64,000 nucleotides of DNA, from NCBI GenBank assembly GCA_949286415.1, contig CASEBV010000005.1, positions 51,592-115,591 of the forward strand, given 5' to 3'. A program made the translations under genes and the position numbers. This DNA comes from an uncultured Bacteroidales bacterium. Its GTDB lineage: Bacteria; Bacteroidota; Bacteroidia; Bacteroidales; UBA932. Positions 23,857-33,166 of the stretch are shown in pieces. The notes below the pieces were generated by a model. The model was not told the DNA's origin, did not search any database, and saw only the letters and a list, made by a program, of their open reading frames with translations. How positions within the stretch are numbered: position 1 is the first letter of the stretch; every line of letters begins with the position of its first letter.

Positions 23857-26079
23857 ATGATGGAAATGAATGGAAATGATGGTCTGGCGCTGGCGCGGGA
23901 TATCATAGTGAATACAGGGAAGAACCTGTTCCTGACCGGGAAGGCGGGAACGGGGAAGACCACTTTCCTGAAAAAGCTGAAGGAGTCGGCCCCGAAGAGG
24001 ATGATAGTCCTGGCTCCGACCGGGATTGCCGCCGTCAATGCAGGAGGGATGACAATCCATTCGTTCTTTCAGCTTCCTCTCGCCCCATATCTGCCGGAGA
24101 CGGCATTCAGCTCCGGCGGGGCAAAATACAGTTTCAGGTTCGGGAAAAACAAGATCAGGATTATCAGAAGCATTGATCTTCTTGTAATCGATGAAATCAG
24201 TATGGTAAGGGCAGACCTTCTGGATGCCGTGGACAATGTCCTGCGCCGCTACCGCGACAGGGGGAGGCCGTTCGGCGGAGTCCAGCTGCTGATGATAGGT
24301 GACCTGCAGCAGCTTGCGCCTGTCGTGAAAGACGATGAATGGCGGCTGCTCGGCAAATATTATGACACTCCTTATTTCTTTTCAAGCCAGGCTCTCCGCA
24401 AGACATACTATTGTACCGTAGAACTTGAGAAAGTCTACCGGCAGAGTGACCTGGAATTTCTTTCGATACTCAACAGGATCCGGGAGAACAGGTGCGGCAG
24501 TGATATCCTGTCTGCTCTCAACAGCAGATATATTCCGGGCTTCAGTCCGTCTGCGGATGAGGGCTATGTCAGGCTTGTTACCCATAACCGTCAGGCGAGA
24601 GACATAAACATGCGGGAGCTGCAGAAACTGCCGGGTACCCCGTATGTCTTTCAGGCAGAGATTCAGGGGCAGTTCCCGGAATATGCCTGGCCTGTCGAGG
24701 GCTCGCTTGTCCTCAAGGAAGGAGCTCAGGTCATGTTCGTGAAGAATGATTCATCGGGGGAGCACCGCTATTACAACGGGATGCTCGGGGTGGTGGAGTC
24801 TGTCTCCGGTGACGGCATAGAAGTCCGGAGCCGGGATGACGGGGAGACCATAGCCCTTGGCAGGGAAGAATGGACCAATGCCAGATATGTGCTTGACGAG
24901 GATACAAAGGAAATCCGGGAGGAAATAGACGGCGTGTTCCGCCAGTATCCTGTGAAGCTTGCCTGGGCCATCACCGTCCACAAGAGCCAGGGACTGACAT
25001 TTGACCGTGCCATTGTCGATGTGAGCGGTTCCTTCGCCCATGGGCAGGCCTATGTCGCCCTGAGCCGGTGCCGTACTCTTGAAGGTCTGGTGCTGGGTGC
25101 TCCTCTCTCTGCCTCGTCCGTCATCACCGACAGGTCTGTCGAGGAATTTACCCGTGAGGCCGTCGGGACCGCTCCTGACGCGGCTGACCTGCAGTCCATG
25201 AAGAAGACCTATTTCCTTGACCTGCTGTCCGGCCTGTTCGGGTTCCGGCAGATTGCTTCTCTGATGAGAAGGTATCTGCATATTGCCGGAGAATATTTCA
25301 GCCGGCTTTATCCCGTGCAGCTCGGCGAGTATCGCGATGCCGAACGCGATTTCCACGAAAATGTGGAATCCGTTGCGGAAAAATTCAGCCGCCAGTATGC
25401 CAGGCTGGTCAATGATTCCGCTGATTACGCCTCCGATGCTGTCCTGCACCGCAGAATAGTCTCCGGCGCGTCATATTTCAGGGAAAAGCTGGAGGTGGCG
25501 GGGGATGTCTTCAGCGATGCCCTCACGGAAGCCGACAACACTGAAGTCTCCCGAAGGCTTAGGGACGCAGTCTCTGAACTGCAGGCCGCCATTGACCTGA
25601 AGACCGCTCTGCTCGGCTTCGTTGTCACGGACGGATTTGAAGTGTCGTCCTATCTCAGGAAAAAGGCAGTCCTGACGATTTCTGACGATGCTTCCGGCAA
25701 GTCCGGGAAACGGAAATCCGGCCGGAAGACCGCAGACGGGAAGTCCGGGCAGAAGACGGACAGGAAGTCATCCGTCAGGAAAAAGAAATCCGAAGTCCCG
25801 GCGGATGTCCGGCATCCGGACCTGTATCGCCGTCTGGTCGAATGGCGCAATGCCACAGCCGCAGAACTCGGCCTGCCTGTCTATATGGTCATTCAGCAGA
25901 AAGCCATTCTCGGCATATCCGATTCTCTTCCGGACGACAGGGCCTCGCTTGCCTCTGTCCCTTATTTCGGCAAGGCCGGAATTGAAAAGTACGGTGATAT
26001 CATCCTGAAGATGGTCCGGGAGTACCGGGAAGAAAAGGGTCTGTCGATATTCCGGACATCGCTTTCATCCGATTTCTGA
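23857..26079 (+). CDS. Pif1/RecD-like DNA helicase with C-terminal HRDC domain
   Basis: A 740-residue SF1B helicase. Walker A FLTGKAGTGKTTFL lies at residues about 25-38, APTGIAAVNAGGMTIHSFF is motif Ia, VIDEISMVRADLLD near 112 the Walker B, IGDLQQLAPV motif III, and WAITVHKSQGLTFDRAIVDV with YVALSRCRTLEGL motifs V-VI, all of the Pif1 group, which unwinds 5'-3' and resolves G-quadruplexes and stalled forks. A Ser/Lys/Arg-rich linker (about residues 612-648, repeats of the form SGKSGKRKSGRKT) precedes an HRDC domain (YRRLVEWRNATAAELGLP ... VPYFGKAGIEKYGDIIL). HRDC is normally found in RecQ and RNase D, so this is an unusual but recurrent Bacteroidota architecture. Confidence 0.9.
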   Translation: MMEMNGNDGLALARDIIVNTGKNLFLTGKAGTGKTTFLKKLKESAPKRMIVLAPTGIAAVNAGGMTIHSFFQLPLAPYLPETAFSSGGAKYSFRFGKNKIRIIRSIDLLVIDEISMVRADLLDAVDNVLRRYRDRGRPFGGVQLLMIGDLQQLAPVVKDDEWRLLGKYYDTPYFFSSQALRKTYYCTVELEKVYRQSDLEFLSILNRIRENRCGSDILSALNSRYIPGFSPSADEGYVRLVTHNRQARDINMRELQKLPGTPYVFQAEIQGQFPEYAWPVEGSLVLKEGAQVMFVKNDSSGEHRYYNGMLGVVESVSGDGIEVRSRDDGETIALGREEWTNARYVLDEDTKEIREEIDGVFRQYPVKLAWAITVHKSQGLTFDRAIVDVSGSFAHGQAYVALSRCRTLEGLVLGAPLSASSVITDRSVEEFTREAVGTAPDAADLQSMKKTYFLDLLSGLFGFRQIASLMRRYLHIAGEYFSRLYPVQLGEYRDAERDFHENVESVAEKFSRQYARLVNDSADYASDAVLHRRIVSGASYFREKLEVAGDVFSDALTEADNTEVSRRLRDAVSELQAAIDLKTALLGFVVTDGFEVSSYLRKKAVLTISDDASGKSGKRKSGRKTADGKSGQKTDRKSSVRKKKSEVPADVRHPDLYRRLVEWRNATAAELGLPVYMVIQQKAILGISDSLPDDRASLASVPYFGKAGIEKYGDIILKMVREYREEKGLSIFRTSLSSDF

Positions 26080-26088
26080 ACACCGGTT

Positions 26089-28572
26089 TCAGATGAATCT
26101 TCCCGTGACGCTTTCCGGACATTCCTTTATCTGGCCTGGAGTCCCGGCCGCCACTATGCGTCCTCCCTCATCCCCGCCTCCGGGGCCCATGTCGATGATG
26201 TAGTCGGCGTTGCGGATCACATCAAGGTCGTGCTCTATGACAATCACCGTCGCCCCGTGGTCTACAAGTCTTTGGAATACAAGCAGAAGAGTCTGTACAT
26301 CGGACGGGTGGAGCCCTATGGTGGGCTCATCGAACACAAATACCGAATCTTCCTGTCCCCGTCCCATCTCGCTGGCCAGCTTGAGCCTCTGGGCCTCACC
26401 TCCGGAAAGTCCCGGAGTCTCTTCCCCGAGGGTCAGATAGCCGAGGCCGAGCTCCTGCAGCACTGACAGCCGCTGTCTGACAGCCTTAAGGTCATTGCAT
26501 GCCGTCAGGGCATCGTTGATGTCCATGTCCATGAGCTCAGGGAGTGAATAGAATTCACCTGCGGCATTTTCTCTCCTGATGAGATTGGCTGCACGGGAAT
26601 ATCTTGAGCCTCGGCAGTCCGGGCACGGTATGTCGACATCCGGGAGGAACTGCACATCCAGACTTATGACCCCTGTACCGTCGCAGGTGGGGCATCTGAG
26701 TTTGCCGGTGTTGTACGAGAAGTCCCCGTCCTTGAGCCCCCTTGCCCTGGCGTCCGGCGTCTTGGCGAACACTTTGCGGAGCTCGTCATGCACATTGGCA
26801 TATGTGGCGACCGTGGACCTGATGTTGATGCCGATGGGGGAGGCGTCAATCAGCTTGACCTGCCTTATGCCTTCCGCCTCTGCCTTTTTTACATGCTCGG
26901 GGAACTTTTTGCCCGATATGGCTGCCTGCAGCCCCGGAATGAGACTTTCCAGAATCAGTGTGGTCTTTCCAGACCCGGAGACGCCGGAGACCGCGGTCAG
27001 CCTGCCTTTCGGGATGTCGACCTCAAGCGGCTTCACCGTATGTATCTTGTCTGTGGACAGGTGTATCCTGCCGAGGGCGAACATTGTCCCGGCCGGCTCA
27101 GGCTTCCTGACACGGATGCCGGCCTTGCCTGAAAGGAACGGGCCTATGCGGGATGCCGGGTCGCGTCCCAGTTCTTCCGGAGAGCCTTCGGCAATGATTC
27201 TGCCTCCTTCCGAGCCTGCGCCCGGCCCCATTTCGATTATCCTGTCGGATTCGGAGAGTATCTGTATGTCGTGATCGACGAGCACGACAGAATTCCCGTC
27301 GGCAATAAGGTCTTTCATGACTCCTGCCAGTCCGTTGATGTTGGCCGGATGGAGGCCGATGGAAGGTTCGTCCAGGACATAGAGCACTCCTGTGGTGCGG
27401 TTCCTCACGGCCCGGGCGAGCTGCATTCTCTGCCTTTCTCCCGTAGACAGTGTTGAAGCTGCCCTGTCAAGGCTCAGGTAGCCGACTCCGAGGTCCAGCA
27501 GACGCCGGGATGCATCGAGGAACGACTCGCAGATGTTCCTTGCCATAGGTCTCATCTCTTCCGGCAGGGTGTCCGGAATCCCCCCGACCCATCCGACCAG
27601 TTCGTCCAGTGTCATTCTGCATGCATCGGCGAGTGATATCCCGCGGACCAGAGGCCCCCGTGCTGCATCGGAAAGCCTCGACCCTCCGCAGTCCGGACAG
27701 ATTTCGGTCCTGAGGAATTTCTCGACCCTCTTCATGCCTTTCTCGTCCTTGACTTTCGCAAGGGCGTTCTGTACGGTGTATACGGCGTTGTAATATGTGA
27801 AGTCCAGCTCTCCGGCCTGATTGGTGTTCTTCGACTTGTAGAATATGTGCTTTTTCTCTGCAGGCCCGTGGAACACTATATCCCTTTCCCTGGCCGTAAG
27901 CCTGTTGAAGGGCACATCCGTCCTTACCCCCATTGCCCTGCAGACATCGGTCATCAGCGACCACATCAGCGTATTCCATGGAGCTACGGCACCCTCGTCA
28001 ATGCTCAGGGTTTCGTCCGGGACAAGCGTTGATTCGCCCACCGTCCGTACTGTCCCTGTCCCGTCGCATGTGTGGCAGGCCCCCTGGCTGTTGAATGACA
28101 GCTCCTCGGCAGAAGGCGCATAGAAATGCGCCCCGCATTCGGGGCACACAAGTTCCTGTCCTGCGGCCACAAGCAGGGACGGCTCCAGGTAATGTCCGTT
28201 GGGACATCTGTGGCTGGCAAGCCTTGAATATATGAGCCTTAGACTGTTGAGCAGTTCCGTCCCTGTCCCGAAGGTACTGCGTATGCCGGGTATGCCGGGA
28301 CGCTGGTGCATTGCCAGCGAAGCCGGCACATACAGCACTTCATCCACATCGGCCCTTGCGGCCTGAGTCATCCTTCTCCTGGTATATGTGGAAAGCGACT
28401 CGAGATATCGCCTTGAACCTTCCGCATAAAGCACCCCGAGTGCCAGCGAGGACTTCCCGGAGCCGGACACTCCCGCTATGCCCACAATCCTGTTCAGGGG
28501 AATTTCTGCGTCTATATTTTTGAGGTTGTGCACTTTTGCTCCGTGCACAATGATTCTGTCAGGTATTTTCAT
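26089..28572 (-). CDS. UvrA-like ABC ATPase, class II (UvrA2)
   Basis: An 827-residue twin-ABC DNA-binding protein, about 110 residues shorter than housekeeping UvrA (near 940), which fits class II UvrA lacking part of the UvrB-binding insert. Both halves are intact: Walker A GVSGSGKSSLA and GVSGSGKTTLI, signatures STGERQRMQLARAV and LSGGEAQRLKLASEM, Walker B VLDEPSIGLHP and VFDEPTIGLHP, and two zinc modules (CPDCGGSRL; CPTCDGTG...CPDCRGSRY). Class II proteins are associated with DNA damage or DNA-intercalating drug tolerance in other bacteria. It converges with the Pif1-like gene, only 9 bp apart. Confidence 0.9.
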   Translation of the reverse strand: MKIPDRIIVHGAKVHNLKNIDAEIPLNRIVGIAGVSGSGKSSLALGVLYAEGSRRYLESLSTYTRRRMTQAARADVDEVLYVPASLAMHQRPGIPGIRSTFGTGTELLNSLRLIYSRLASHRCPNGHYLEPSLLVAAGQELVCPECGAHFYAPSAEELSFNSQGACHTCDGTGTVRTVGESTLVPDETLSIDEGAVAPWNTLMWSLMTDVCRAMGVRTDVPFNRLTARERDIVFHGPAEKKHIFYKSKNTNQAGELDFTYYNAVYTVQNALAKVKDEKGMKRVEKFLRTEICPDCGGSRLSDAARGPLVRGISLADACRMTLDELVGWVGGIPDTLPEEMRPMARNICESFLDASRRLLDLGVGYLSLDRAASTLSTGERQRMQLARAVRNRTTGVLYVLDEPSIGLHPANINGLAGVMKDLIADGNSVVLVDHDIQILSESDRIIEMGPGAGSEGGRIIAEGSPEELGRDPASRIGPFLSGKAGIRVRKPEPAGTMFALGRIHLSTDKIHTVKPLEVDIPKGRLTAVSGVSGSGKTTLILESLIPGLQAAISGKKFPEHVKKAEAEGIRQVKLIDASPIGINIRSTVATYANVHDELRKVFAKTPDARARGLKDGDFSYNTGKLRCPTCDGTGVISLDVQFLPDVDIPCPDCRGSRYSRAANLIRRENAAGEFYSLPELMDMDINDALTACNDLKAVRQRLSVLQELGLGYLTLGEETPGLSGGEAQRLKLASEMGRGQEDSVFVFDEPTIGLHPSDVQTLLLVFQRLVDHGATVIVIEHDLDVIRNADYIIDMGPGGGDEGGRIVAAGTPGQIKECPESVTGRFI

Positions 28573-28714
28573 GATTGAAATTTCTGCATTCCCGTCATTG
28601 CATTCATCATATGATCATATAAAGATAGGCACTAAAATCCGAAAAATTCAAAGAAAAGAAATACTTTGGCGCATATTTTGACAAAGGACGCTTCCGGTAT
28701 CAATTTTTTGAATT

Positions 28715-29311
28715 ATGAAACGACTGATTTTGATGCTGGCACTTTTGTCAGCCGGGTTCATCGGGTCAGCCCAGAATAAAGAGACCCGACAGGAAAGAAT
28801 TGAGCGTTGGAAGAGTGACATGGCAGCTTTCAAGGCACGCCAGGCAAAAGATACGAAGGTATATGATGTCACAGATTCAATCGCAGGACTGCAGGCAGGC
28901 GATGCCATTAAGAATGCAAGCTTTGTGCTTGAGGCAGATGCTGTCACTTTCAGGCGCGGGACCAGGGTTTTTGTCAATTCCACGACCAATTTCATCTCTG
29001 TAAGAGGCGACCGTGCCGTTGTGCAGGTGTCACCTTCTTATTCATATTCAGGTCCGAACGGCGTCGGCGGAATAACCGTTGACGGGAAAGTGTCGGATGT
29101 CCGGGTGTCCGAAGACAAGAGAGGGAATACCCATTATTCAATGAATGTGACAGGCATAATGATAAGTGCAAGAGTGGATATTGTCATAATTGCCGACAGC
29201 AGCAAGGCTTACGCCACAGTGACACCGAATTTCAGTTCCAATACCGTCAGACTTGACGGGCGGATTGTGCCATATTCACTTTCCGGGACGGTTGAGGGAA
29301 TGTCTCTGTAA
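28715..29311 (+). CDS. DUF4251-type secreted protein
   Basis: A 198-residue protein with a signal peptide (ILMLALLSAGFIGSAQ). The mature region (NASFVLEADAVTFRRGTRVFVNS, NFISVRGDRAVVQVSPSY, GPNGVGGITVDGKVSDVRV) matches my memory of DUF4251, a Bacteroidota-specific periplasmic beta-rich family of unknown function. It starts a group of three envelope genes, separated from the next by 51 bp. Confidence 0.82.
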   Translation: MKRLILMLALLSAGFIGSAQNKETRQERIERWKSDMAAFKARQAKDTKVYDVTDSIAGLQAGDAIKNASFVLEADAVTFRRGTRVFVNSTTNFISVRGDRAVVQVSPSYSYSGPNGVGGITVDGKVSDVRVSEDKRGNTHYSMNVTGIMISARVDIVIIADSSKAYATVTPNFSSNTVRLDGRIVPYSLSGTVEGMSL

Positions 29312-29362
29312 ATATTGTATATCGGCAGTTATTGTTATATTTAAACCAAAAAAGAAAAGATT

Positions 29363-30016
29363 ATGAAAAAATACATTTTAATGCTTATGCTGGCTCTTTC
29401 GCTTGCGGCATGCCGCAAGGAACCGGATATGGGCACCACAGACGGAGGATATATGGTGTATACTGCTTATGACCAGTCGGCGGATTTCGGTGCCTACAAT
29501 ACATTTGTCGTGGCAGACAGCATGCTTGTGATGGATTCGGGAAAATATTCTTATGTCAAGGAAGCGGATTCAAGGCAAGTGCGTGACATTCTGGATCTGT
29601 ACAGGGAACAGATGACTTCCCTCGGGTATTCTGAAGTCAAGGCCAAAGAGGATGCTGATCTCGGCATTCAGGTAAGTTATCTGGAGGATACACAGCATTT
29701 TGTGGATTTTGTCCCGTCTGACCCGTACTGGTGGTGGGGTTATCCAGGATATTGGTCGCCGTCATGGTGGGGAAGCTATTACGGAAGTTGGGCTCCATAT
29801 TCCTATCCGGTGTCCTATTCATATACCACGCATTCGTTTCTGACGGAAATGGTGGACCTCACTCCATTGACCGGAGATGAGGAGGCAGACAAGGACATAC
29901 GGCTGGAAATCGTCTGGAACAGTTATCTTGACGGCAGCCTTGTCTCTTCTTCCGGAATGATGCAGAAACTTCAGGATGCTGTCAGACAGTCTTTTGTCCA
30001 GTCATTTGATAAATAA
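29363..30016 (+). CDS. DUF4136-type lipoprotein
   Basis: A 217-residue lipoprotein; LMLALSLAACR is the lipobox. The segment DFGAYNTFVVADS, DLGIQVSYLEDTQ and the late DIRLEIVWNSYLDGSL fit DUF4136, small envelope lipoproteins of unknown function. A Trp/Tyr/Pro/Gly-rich stretch (residues 118-150, WWWGYPGYWSPSWWGSYYGS) is in the middle, typical of the family. Twelve bp separate it from the next gene, so it is co-transcribed with a beta-barrel protein. Confidence 0.82.
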   Translation: MKKYILMLMLALSLAACRKEPDMGTTDGGYMVYTAYDQSADFGAYNTFVVADSMLVMDSGKYSYVKEADSRQVRDILDLYREQMTSLGYSEVKAKEDADLGIQVSYLEDTQHFVDFVPSDPYWWWGYPGYWSPSWWGSYYGSWAPYSYPVSYSYTTHSFLTEMVDLTPLTGDEEADKDIRLEIVWNSYLDGSLVSSSGMMQKLQDAVRQSFVQSFDK

Positions 30017-30028
30017 GGAGGACAGGTT

Positions 30029-30643
30029 ATGAAAAGGATAATGATATGTACGCTTCTTGTCGCAGCCATGTCGTTGGCGGCAACAGTCCGGTCTGATGCC
30101 CAGGTGGGCAAGAGATGGTACATCAATGCCGGATGGCAGTTCAATGCGACTCCGGGGAATGAGTATGCTGAGGCTGCCCAGGGATGGGGCGGATATCTCG
30201 AAGGAGGGTATTATGTGCTTCCCCGCGTTGCCGTGGGCGTGTTTGCAAGTTACAATACTGACAACGAGTATGTCGGAAGGACAACATATTATAATGCTGA
30301 CGGTGAGGCCCTGAATACGGACATGTACAGGTCTCTCTATCAGGTCCCGTTCGGCGCTGCGCTGCGGTATCGGTTCACATGGTCGAAGTTCGAACCGTAT
30401 CTTGAGGCCAAGATAGGAGCCAACTATGCCGACCAGTATTCATATTTCAGCCAGTATGCTGTCTATGACAAGAACTGGGGCTTTTATGCATCGCCTGAGG
30501 TGGGATTCACTTGGCATCCGTTCAACAGGACCAATCTCGGGTTTCAGTTCGCCCTGTATTACAGCTATGCCACCAACAGGAGCGATGCCTTCGGCATGAA
30601 CGGCATCAACAACTGCGGATTCAAGCTCGGACTGGCATTCTGA
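30029..30643 (+). CDS. Small outer membrane beta-barrel protein
   Basis: A 204-residue protein with a signal peptide ending SDAQ. The mature part is made of alternating aromatic/hydrophobic strands (WYINAGWQFNAT, GGYLEGGYYVLPRVAVGVFASY, QVPFGAALRYRFTW, GFKLGLAF) and ends in Phe, as expected for an 8-stranded barrel of the OmpX/OmpW or outer-membrane-protein beta-barrel family. Function unknown. It is the last gene of the DUF4251-DUF4136 group and is followed by a strong terminator. Confidence 0.82.
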   Translation: MKRIMICTLLVAAMSLAATVRSDAQVGKRWYINAGWQFNATPGNEYAEAAQGWGGYLEGGYYVLPRVAVGVFASYNTDNEYVGRTTYYNADGEALNTDMYRSLYQVPFGAALRYRFTWSKFEPYLEAKIGANYADQYSYFSQYAVYDKNWGFYASPEVGFTWHPFNRTNLGFQFALYYSYATNRSDAFGMNGINNCGFKLGLAF

Positions 30644-30674
30644 ACATACTGACATGATGTGATTCGATTGCATC

Positions 30675-30719
30675 GGAGGCAGGCCTGACGGAACCAAATC
30701 CATGGCCTGCCTCCTTTTT
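30675..30719 (+). terminator. Rho-independent terminator after the beta-barrel gene
   Basis: A perfect 10-bp stem GGAGGCAGGC (30675-30684)/GCCTGCCTCC (30705-30714) with a 20-nt loop, followed by five T. Confidence 0.88.
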
Positions 30720-30731
30720 GTTTATGAAAAA

Positions 30732-30763
30732 TTGGCAACTTTACATTTAAGTTGGTATCTTTA
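30732..30763 (+). promoter_or_regulatory. Promoter of the manC-ugd operon
   Basis: TTG (30732-30734) and TATCTTTA (30756-30763) with 21 bp between; it lies after the upstream terminator and 21 bp before the manC ATG. Confidence 0.55.
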
Positions 30764-30784
30764 CAAGTCATAACTGTTCAACTT

Positions 30785-31828
30785 ATGGAGACACATGTCG
30801 TAATCATGGCCGGAGGCATAGGCAGCCGCCTGTGGCCGGTCAGTACACGAGAAACGCCGAAACAGTTCATTGACCTGCTCGGCACGGGAAAATCTCTCTT
30901 GCAGATGACTGCCGACAGATTTCTGCCGCTCTGCGACATCAGGAATTTCTGGGTCGTTACATCCGAGAATTATGTCTCCATGGTATCTTCACAGCTCCCT
31001 GATATCCCGGAAGAACATATCCTTGCCGAACCGGAACCTCGGAATACCGCCCCGTGTATTGCCTATGCGTGCAGCAAAATTGCATTGAGGCATCCGGATG
31101 CGAATGTCATAGTCACTCCCGCAGACGCCTTTGTCTCAAAGACAGCTGCCTTCATCTCTGCAGTAGGTCTTGCCCTTGAATATACTGCGGGTTCAGACTC
31201 CATTGTGACCATAGGCATCTCTCCAGACCGTCCGGAGACCGGATATGGGTACATACGTGCTTCGGAGAAGACAGACGGAAAAGTGAACAAGGTGATCGAA
31301 TTCAAGGAAAAGCCGGACAGGAAGACAGCCGAGTTCTATCTGTCGGAAGGAAATTATTTCTGGAATGCCGGCATTTTCGTGTGGAATGTCCGGACTATCG
31401 GAGCCCAGCTCAGAAAGTATGTTCCGGGAATCGCAGATGTCATTTCCGGGATTTCCGGGACTTTCTATACTCCCGAAGAACAATCTGCCCTCAGGGCTCA
31501 TTTCCATGAATGTGAGAAAATCTCCATAGATTATGCAGTAATGGAGAAGTCGGATGTCATCCATGTCATTTCCGGGGATTTCGGATGGAGTGATCTCGGC
31601 AGCTGGAGTTCTGTCAGGGAGCATTCCGGGCAGGACAGTGAAGGGAATGTCTTCATCGGAAAGAGTGCTGTCATTGACGGATGCCGGAACTGCATTGTGC
31701 ATGTGTCCGGAGATGCTGCCGTCAGCGGTCTCGACGGGTATGTGGTGGCTGAAAGCGGAGGAAAGATTCTTGTCTGCCGGCTTGACGATGAACAGAAAAT
31801 AAAGGATTATACTGAAAGACTGAAATGA
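30785..31828 (+). CDS. manC: Mannose-1-phosphate guanylyltransferase
   Basis: A 347-residue cytoplasmic nucleotidyltransferase making GDP-mannose from GTP and mannose-1-phosphate. It starts METHVVIMAGGIGSRLWP with the signature loop (G-x-G-S-R-L-W-P) and TPKQF, followed by ITPADAF-type VTPADAF, EFKEKPDRKTAEFYL and YFWNAGIFVW, all family motifs. ATG 30785 is chosen over the frame's earlier start at 30752 because of these N-terminal motifs. It begins an operon in which ugd overlaps by 4 bp; GDP-mannose and UDP-glucuronate would feed glycan or glycolipid synthesis by the glycosyltransferase downstream. Confidence 0.9.
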   Translation: METHVVIMAGGIGSRLWPVSTRETPKQFIDLLGTGKSLLQMTADRFLPLCDIRNFWVVTSENYVSMVSSQLPDIPEEHILAEPEPRNTAPCIAYACSKIALRHPDANVIVTPADAFVSKTAAFISAVGLALEYTAGSDSIVTIGISPDRPETGYGYIRASEKTDGKVNKVIEFKEKPDRKTAEFYLSEGNYFWNAGIFVWNVRTIGAQLRKYVPGIADVISGISGTFYTPEEQSALRAHFHECEKISIDYAVMEKSDVIHVISGDFGWSDLGSWSSVREHSGQDSEGNVFIGKSAVIDGCRNCIVHVSGDAAVSGLDGYVVAESGGKILVCRLDDEQKIKDYTERLK

Positions 31829-33165
31829 ATATTGCAGTAGTAGGAACCGGGTATGTCGGGCTTGTCAGCGGAGCGTGTTTCGCAGAGATGGGAGCTGTCG
31901 TTACTTGCATTGATGTTGACAAGGAAAAGATATCCAGGCTGAAAGCCGGAGATGTCCCGATTTATGAGCCGGGTCTTGAAGATTTGGTCAGGCGGAATCA
32001 TCAGGCCGGAAGACTTGAGTTCTCAGAAAGCCTCGAGTCGTGCCTTGACAGGGTGGAGATTGTTTTCATAGCTGTCGGGACTCCTCCTGATGAAGACGGA
32101 AGTGCGGATCTCTCGCATGTCCTTGAGGTGGCCGCAACGGTGGGCCGCAATATGAAGGGATATCTTCTGCTTGTGACAAAATCGACTGTGCCCGTGGGTA
32201 CATCCCTGAAAGTAAAGGCCGCAGTATCGGAAGAACTTCGCAGAAGAGGGGTCGGGATTCCGTTTGATGTCGCCTCCAACCCTGAATTCCTGAAGGAGGG
32301 AGCGGCCGTCAAGGACTTCATGAGCCCGGACAGAGTCGTTGTCGGGGTAGATTCGGACAGGGCAAGGGAACTGATGTCAAGGCTTTACCGTCCTTTCCTG
32401 CTGAACAACTTCAGGGTTATATTCACAGATATTCCGTCTGCCGAGATGATCAAGTATGCAGCCAATGCCATGCTTGCGACACGTATAAGTTTCATGAACG
32501 ACATAGCCAATCTCTGCGAACTGGTCGGCGCCGATGTCAATATGGTCCGCCGGGGTATCGGTACTGACAGCCGCATCGGAGGAAAATTCCTTTATCCCGG
32601 CTGCGGATACGGAGGAAGCTGTTTCCCGAAAGATGTCAGGGCGCTTGTGAGGACAGCGGAAAAGGCGGGATATGAGATGAAAGTGCTCAAGGCTGTGGAA
32701 GCTGTCAACGAGCGGCAGAAAAACATCGTCTTCACGAAACTGTCTGAGGTATTCGGCGGGCAGCTGGAACATCGCCATGTCTGCGTCTGGGGGCTTGCGT
32801 TCAAGCCGGAGACGGATGACATGAGGGAGGCCCCGGCACTTGTGACGATATCGGCCCTGTTGGATTCCGGATGCTCCGTATCTGTCTATGATCCTGTGGC
32901 GATGGATGAGTGCAGGCGGAGGCTCGGGGACAGAGTCGAATATGCCGGAGACATGTATGCGGCGGCAAAAGGTGCTGACGCCATCCTCCTTATGACGGAG
33001 TGGAAACAGTTCCGGATGCCGGACTGGAAGTCCATCCGCAGCCTGATGCATATCCCTGTGGTGATAGACGGCAGGAACATATACGATTCTGATGAATTGG
33101 CTGCTTGCGGCTTCCTGTACAGCTGTATCGGGCGCAGGCCGTCATCAGTTGAAAAATACAGGTGA
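31825..33165 (+). CDS. ugd: UDP-glucose 6-dehydrogenase
   Basis: A 446-residue NAD-dependent enzyme converting UDP-glucose to UDP-glucuronate. The N-terminus NIAVVGTGYVGLVSGACFAE is the NAD fold, PEFLKEGAAVKDFM and the catalytic GCGYGGSCFPKDV (Cys266) are diagnostic, and the C-terminal VWGLAFKPETDDMREAPA is the UDP-binding part. Its ATG overlaps the manC stop (ATGA), so the two are translationally coupled. Glucuronate is used for exopolysaccharide, capsule or glycolipids. Confidence 0.93.
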   Translation: MNIAVVGTGYVGLVSGACFAEMGAVVTCIDVDKEKISRLKAGDVPIYEPGLEDLVRRNHQAGRLEFSESLESCLDRVEIVFIAVGTPPDEDGSADLSHVLEVAATVGRNMKGYLLLVTKSTVPVGTSLKVKAAVSEELRRRGVGIPFDVASNPEFLKEGAAVKDFMSPDRVVVGVDSDRARELMSRLYRPFLLNNFRVIFTDIPSAEMIKYAANAMLATRISFMNDIANLCELVGADVNMVRRGIGTDSRIGGKFLYPGCGYGGSCFPKDVRALVRTAEKAGYEMKVLKAVEAVNERQKNIVFTKLSEVFGGQLEHRHVCVWGLAFKPETDDMREAPALVTISALLDSGCSVSVYDPVAMDECRRRLGDRVEYAGDMYAAAKGADAILLMTEWKQFRMPDWKSIRSLMHIPVVIDGRNIYDSDELAACGFLYSCIGRRPSSVEKYR

Positions 33166-33166
33166 C

